IMG/VR virus record: IMGVR_UViG_3300021406_000027
Location: 1 to 35,366 of that record
Length of the DNA: 35,366 bases
Direction: 5' to 3' (one strand)
Source of the DNA: a virus
Positions 33,860 through 35,366 of this stretch are shown here, in pieces. The notes below the pieces were generated by a model. That model saw only the letters and a list, made by a program, of their open reading frames with translations, was not told where the DNA came from and searched no databases. The translations under genes were made by a program, and so were the position numbers. The stretch's first letter is position 1; every line of letters starts with the position of its first letter.

Positions 33860-33896
33860 GCCACCACCTCCCGTTTAAGCCAGTCCGCTACACTAA

Positions 33897-33902
33897 ATTA
33901 TA
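33897..33902 (-). promoter_or_regulatory. Promoter -10 TATAAT (minus)
   Basis: TATAAT (33902 to 33897) followed by TTA, as at 18564 and 31747. A weak -35 (TAGACC) lies 16 bases upstream. Leader of about 30 bases to ATG33859 with a good ribosome site. Confidence 0.55.
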
Positions 33903-33921
33903 CGCTACCCGGCTGGCAGGT

Positions 33922-34146
33922 CTAGCACCAGTCGAAACGATACGAATCAGGAATCTGAAACGCCTCCGACTCCTGCCCAGGAAACAAGCCCAGCATCAAC
34001 ATCAACTTGACCGCATCATCAGTGTCGGTCGCGTAGTGAGCTACCGTGCGCCGGGCCGCGGCGCGCTGCTCCTCACCGATATCCCCAACGATGCCGGGCA
34101 GCGGCGGAACAGTGCGACCGATCTGCTCTCCATTAGCGAAGCTCAC
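33922..34146 (-). CDS. Small protein, 74 aa
   Basis: GTG34146. GIVGDIGEEQRAAARRTVAH, then YATDTDDAVKLMLMLGLFPG and a Phe/Tyr-rich end. I have a sense of similar small actinobacterial proteins but no function. Stands alone with 73 bases to the next gene. Confidence 0.5.
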   Translation of the reverse strand: MSFANGEQIGRTVPPLPGIVGDIGEEQRAAARRTVAHYATDTDDAVKLMLMLGLFPGQESEAFQIPDSYRFDWC

Positions 34147-34219
34147 GCGGTGTATCCAGAAGTCATGCTCGGACTGTATACCACCGCACTGGCATCAACC
34201 TACCTTATTCAGATAATCC

Positions 34220-34447
34220 TCAGATCAGTTTCAAATGCTCAGGCTTGTACGCTACCTCGCTGTGGTCGCCGATCTTCTTGGAGTGCACCACCCGCACATA
34301 CACCCAGTCGGCACCCGCGCCTTTGATGTGCCCGATCTTGCCTTTGTACCCGAACTGGGGGTGCAGGATCCGGACATGCCGGCCACGTTTCCACGCCTCA
34401 CCTACGCACCTGCGCCGTTTGCCGGGATCGTAGCGTCGTTCGGCCAT
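34220..34447 (-). CDS. KOW-like small protein, 75 aa
   Basis: ATG34447. A basic start (AERRYDPGKRRRCVGEAWKR) followed by GRHVRILHPQFGYKGKIGHI, then KGAGADWVYVRV and VAYKPEHLKLI: the G-x-x-V-x-I ... G-x-x-G-x-I/V layout of a KOW/SH3-like barrel. Such domains bind RNA or ribosome-associated factors. Overlaps the preceding gene by 46 bases in another frame. Confidence 0.6.
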   Translation of the reverse strand: MAERRYDPGKRRRCVGEAWKRGRHVRILHPQFGYKGKIGHIKGAGADWVYVRVVHSKKIGDHSEVAYKPEHLKLI

Positions 34448-34572
34448 GGGTCGTCTCTCCAATCTGAGCGCCGCCGCAACAACGGATTCGGGATACGCGC
34501 ATCGCTCTTCGGGTGATACCAATATTTAGCTTGCGGATTCTGTTCAAAGAAACGCTTCGCGACCGGGTTCAT
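34402..34572 (-). CDS. Small protein, 56 aa
   Basis: ATG34572. NPVAKRFFEQNPQAKYWYHP, then KSDARIPNPLLRRRSDWRDD; basic and aromatic, ending in TAG. Its 3' third overlaps the KOW-like gene start, so one of the two may be mis-started. Confidence 0.45.
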   Translation of the reverse strand: MNPVAKRFFEQNPQAKYWYHPKSDARIPNPLLRRRSDWRDDPWPNDATIPANGAGA

Positions 34573-34580
34573 CCCCTCAG

Positions 34581-34922
34581 TTAACTATCCCGGGGTGACC
34601 TGGCGGGAAAGCTCATGTTAATGTCTTCGTCTGGTGTCCACGCGCAGTCGGTGTCGTGCCCGTCCTCGAGCGTGCAGGTATACGGAACACCGTGCTCGTC
34701 GGTGCGCGCCTTCCAGCACAGGAACGGCTCCTGAGGCTGCCAGTGGATCCGCGCCGCCACCAGCTGCGGGCGGTCCGGGCGACCCAACTCCTCGTACCGT
34801 TTCAGAAGGAACTTGTACATGCTGCGGGCCGCTTCCTCATCCCGGTACTCGAACACCTTCACCGGTGTTCCGGCCTCGCCCCAGCGGACACCCCACTTGA
34901 TGCCGCCGGCGTACCCGCTCAC
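34581..34922 (-). CDS. Hypothetical protein, 113 aa
   Basis: GTG34922 in a GTGA overlap with the metallophosphoesterase stop. GGIKWGVRWGEAGTPVKVFE, then EAARSMYKFLLKRYEELGR and FLCWKARTDEHGVPYTCTLE, DGHDTDCAW. Possibly metal-binding at the C-terminus. Unknown. Confidence 0.55.
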   Translation of the reverse strand: MSGYAGGIKWGVRWGEAGTPVKVFEYRDEEAARSMYKFLLKRYEELGRPDRPQLVAARIHWQPQEPFLCWKARTDEHGVPYTCTLEDGHDTDCAWTPDEDINMSFPARSPRDS

Positions 34923-35366
34923 AGCGTCTCCGGCGTCAGGAGCATGGTGTTCTTTCCGAGGTTGGTGGCGTCGCAGTCCAAACCCAGGAACCTGGTGCCG
35001 CCCATGAACCGCTCGTAGCAGCGGTGATAGTGCCCGTGAGCCCACAGCTTCGGACAGGTGGCGTCGTAGACGCGGCGCACTTTGTCGCGGTGCACCGACG
35101 CCCCGTACAGCATGTGGTCCGGGAATTCACCGCGCACCTGAGTCTTGAAGTCGGCTCCCACGCCAGGAATGTCAACCCCGGTCGGGCAGTCGTGAGCGAC
35201 CACCACATCAACCGGAACGCCATCATCGCGGGACGCGTACTCGATGTCGTTCAACGACAACTCCTCACCGGCCCACCAGCCCACGTTCTCGGTACGCATG
35301 TACCTGTCCACCGAGAACGCACCACCCAACGCCATGAACCGTTTACCCCACCACGTCCACCGGAAC
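34919..35366 (-). CDS. Calcineurin-like metallophosphoesterase, 5' end outside the window
   Basis: The frame is open to the window edge, so the N-terminus with the first metal motifs is missing. Visible are RFMALGGAFSVDRYMR, an E-N-V-G-W-W-A-G-E-E segment, VDVVVAHDCPTGVD (third metal motif type) and KLWAHGHYHRCYERF (the G-H-x-H motif), then LGLDCDATNLGKN. This matches small phage metallophosphoesterases that hydrolyse phosphodiesters, proposed to act on DNA ends or cyclic nucleotides. Confidence 0.85.
   Translation of the reverse strand, partial: FRWTWWGKRFMALGGAFSVDRYMRTENVGWWAGEELSLNDIEYASRDDGVPVDVVVAHDCPTGVDIPGVGADFKTQVRGEFPDHMLYGASVHRDKVRRVYDATCPKLWAHGHYHRCYERFMGGTRFLGLDCDATNLGKNTMLLTPETL

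Overview
The window looks like the accessory, tRNA-rich part of a large bacteriophage (or prophage) of a mycobacterium. The evidence is high GC, tightly packed genes that overlap by 1-11 bases (ATGA, GTGA, TGATG junctions), frequent GTG/TTG starts, about 17 tRNA or tRNA-like genes, a mycobacteriophage-type lysis region (LysA, LysB esterase, holins), an Lsr2-like nucleoid protein, an Rpf-like domain and a full PPE-family protein. No terminase, portal, capsid or tail-tube gene is visible, so this is not the structural arm.

Layout. 1-667: plus-strand tRNA cluster (Lys, Glu, Glu, Asn, Gln, a CAT-anticodon tRNA, a tRNA-like gene with its halves in reversed order, and an initiator-type tRNA-fMet). 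680-9356: mostly plus-strand run of small genes (zinc-knuckle proteins, ParB-like, DUF3310-like, Rpf-like), interrupted at 2885-3362 by a second RNA block holding two circularly permuted tRNA genes and an amber-suppressor tRNA. 9346-11905 (minus): six Ser/Leu tRNAs followed by two glycosyltransferases. 11984-13566 (plus): small genes and an ATP-grasp protein. 13538-18487 (mostly minus): HNH nuclease, an orphan beta-rich structural-like protein, small proteins, Lsr2. 18660-29047 (plus): lysis and cell-envelope region with a cysteine-peptidase-like protein, HNH protein, LysA, LysB, a pyruvyltransferase/glycosyltransferase fusion, two holin candidates, the PPE protein and an NlpC/P60-like secreted protein. 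29081 to the end (minus): small proteins, an IS110-like transposase-domain protein, KOW-like protein and a metallophosphoesterase cut by the window edge.

Most notable signals: (1) tRNA genes whose 3' half lies upstream of the 5' half, with complementary acceptor and anticodon stems (2951-3027 and 3102-3176, plus a weaker case at 518-593); (2) a CUA-anticodon tRNA with several tRNA-Pyl-like features (3295-3362); (3) an approximately 50-bp repeat family, nine copies between 17.4 and 32.5 kb, all in the same absolute orientation whatever the direction of neighbouring genes; (4) a phage-borne PPE protein beside the lysis genes; (5) repeated leaderless-type starts, with a -10 hexamer 6-7 bases before the start codon.

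All functional names come from motif recognition by eye; no database search was run.
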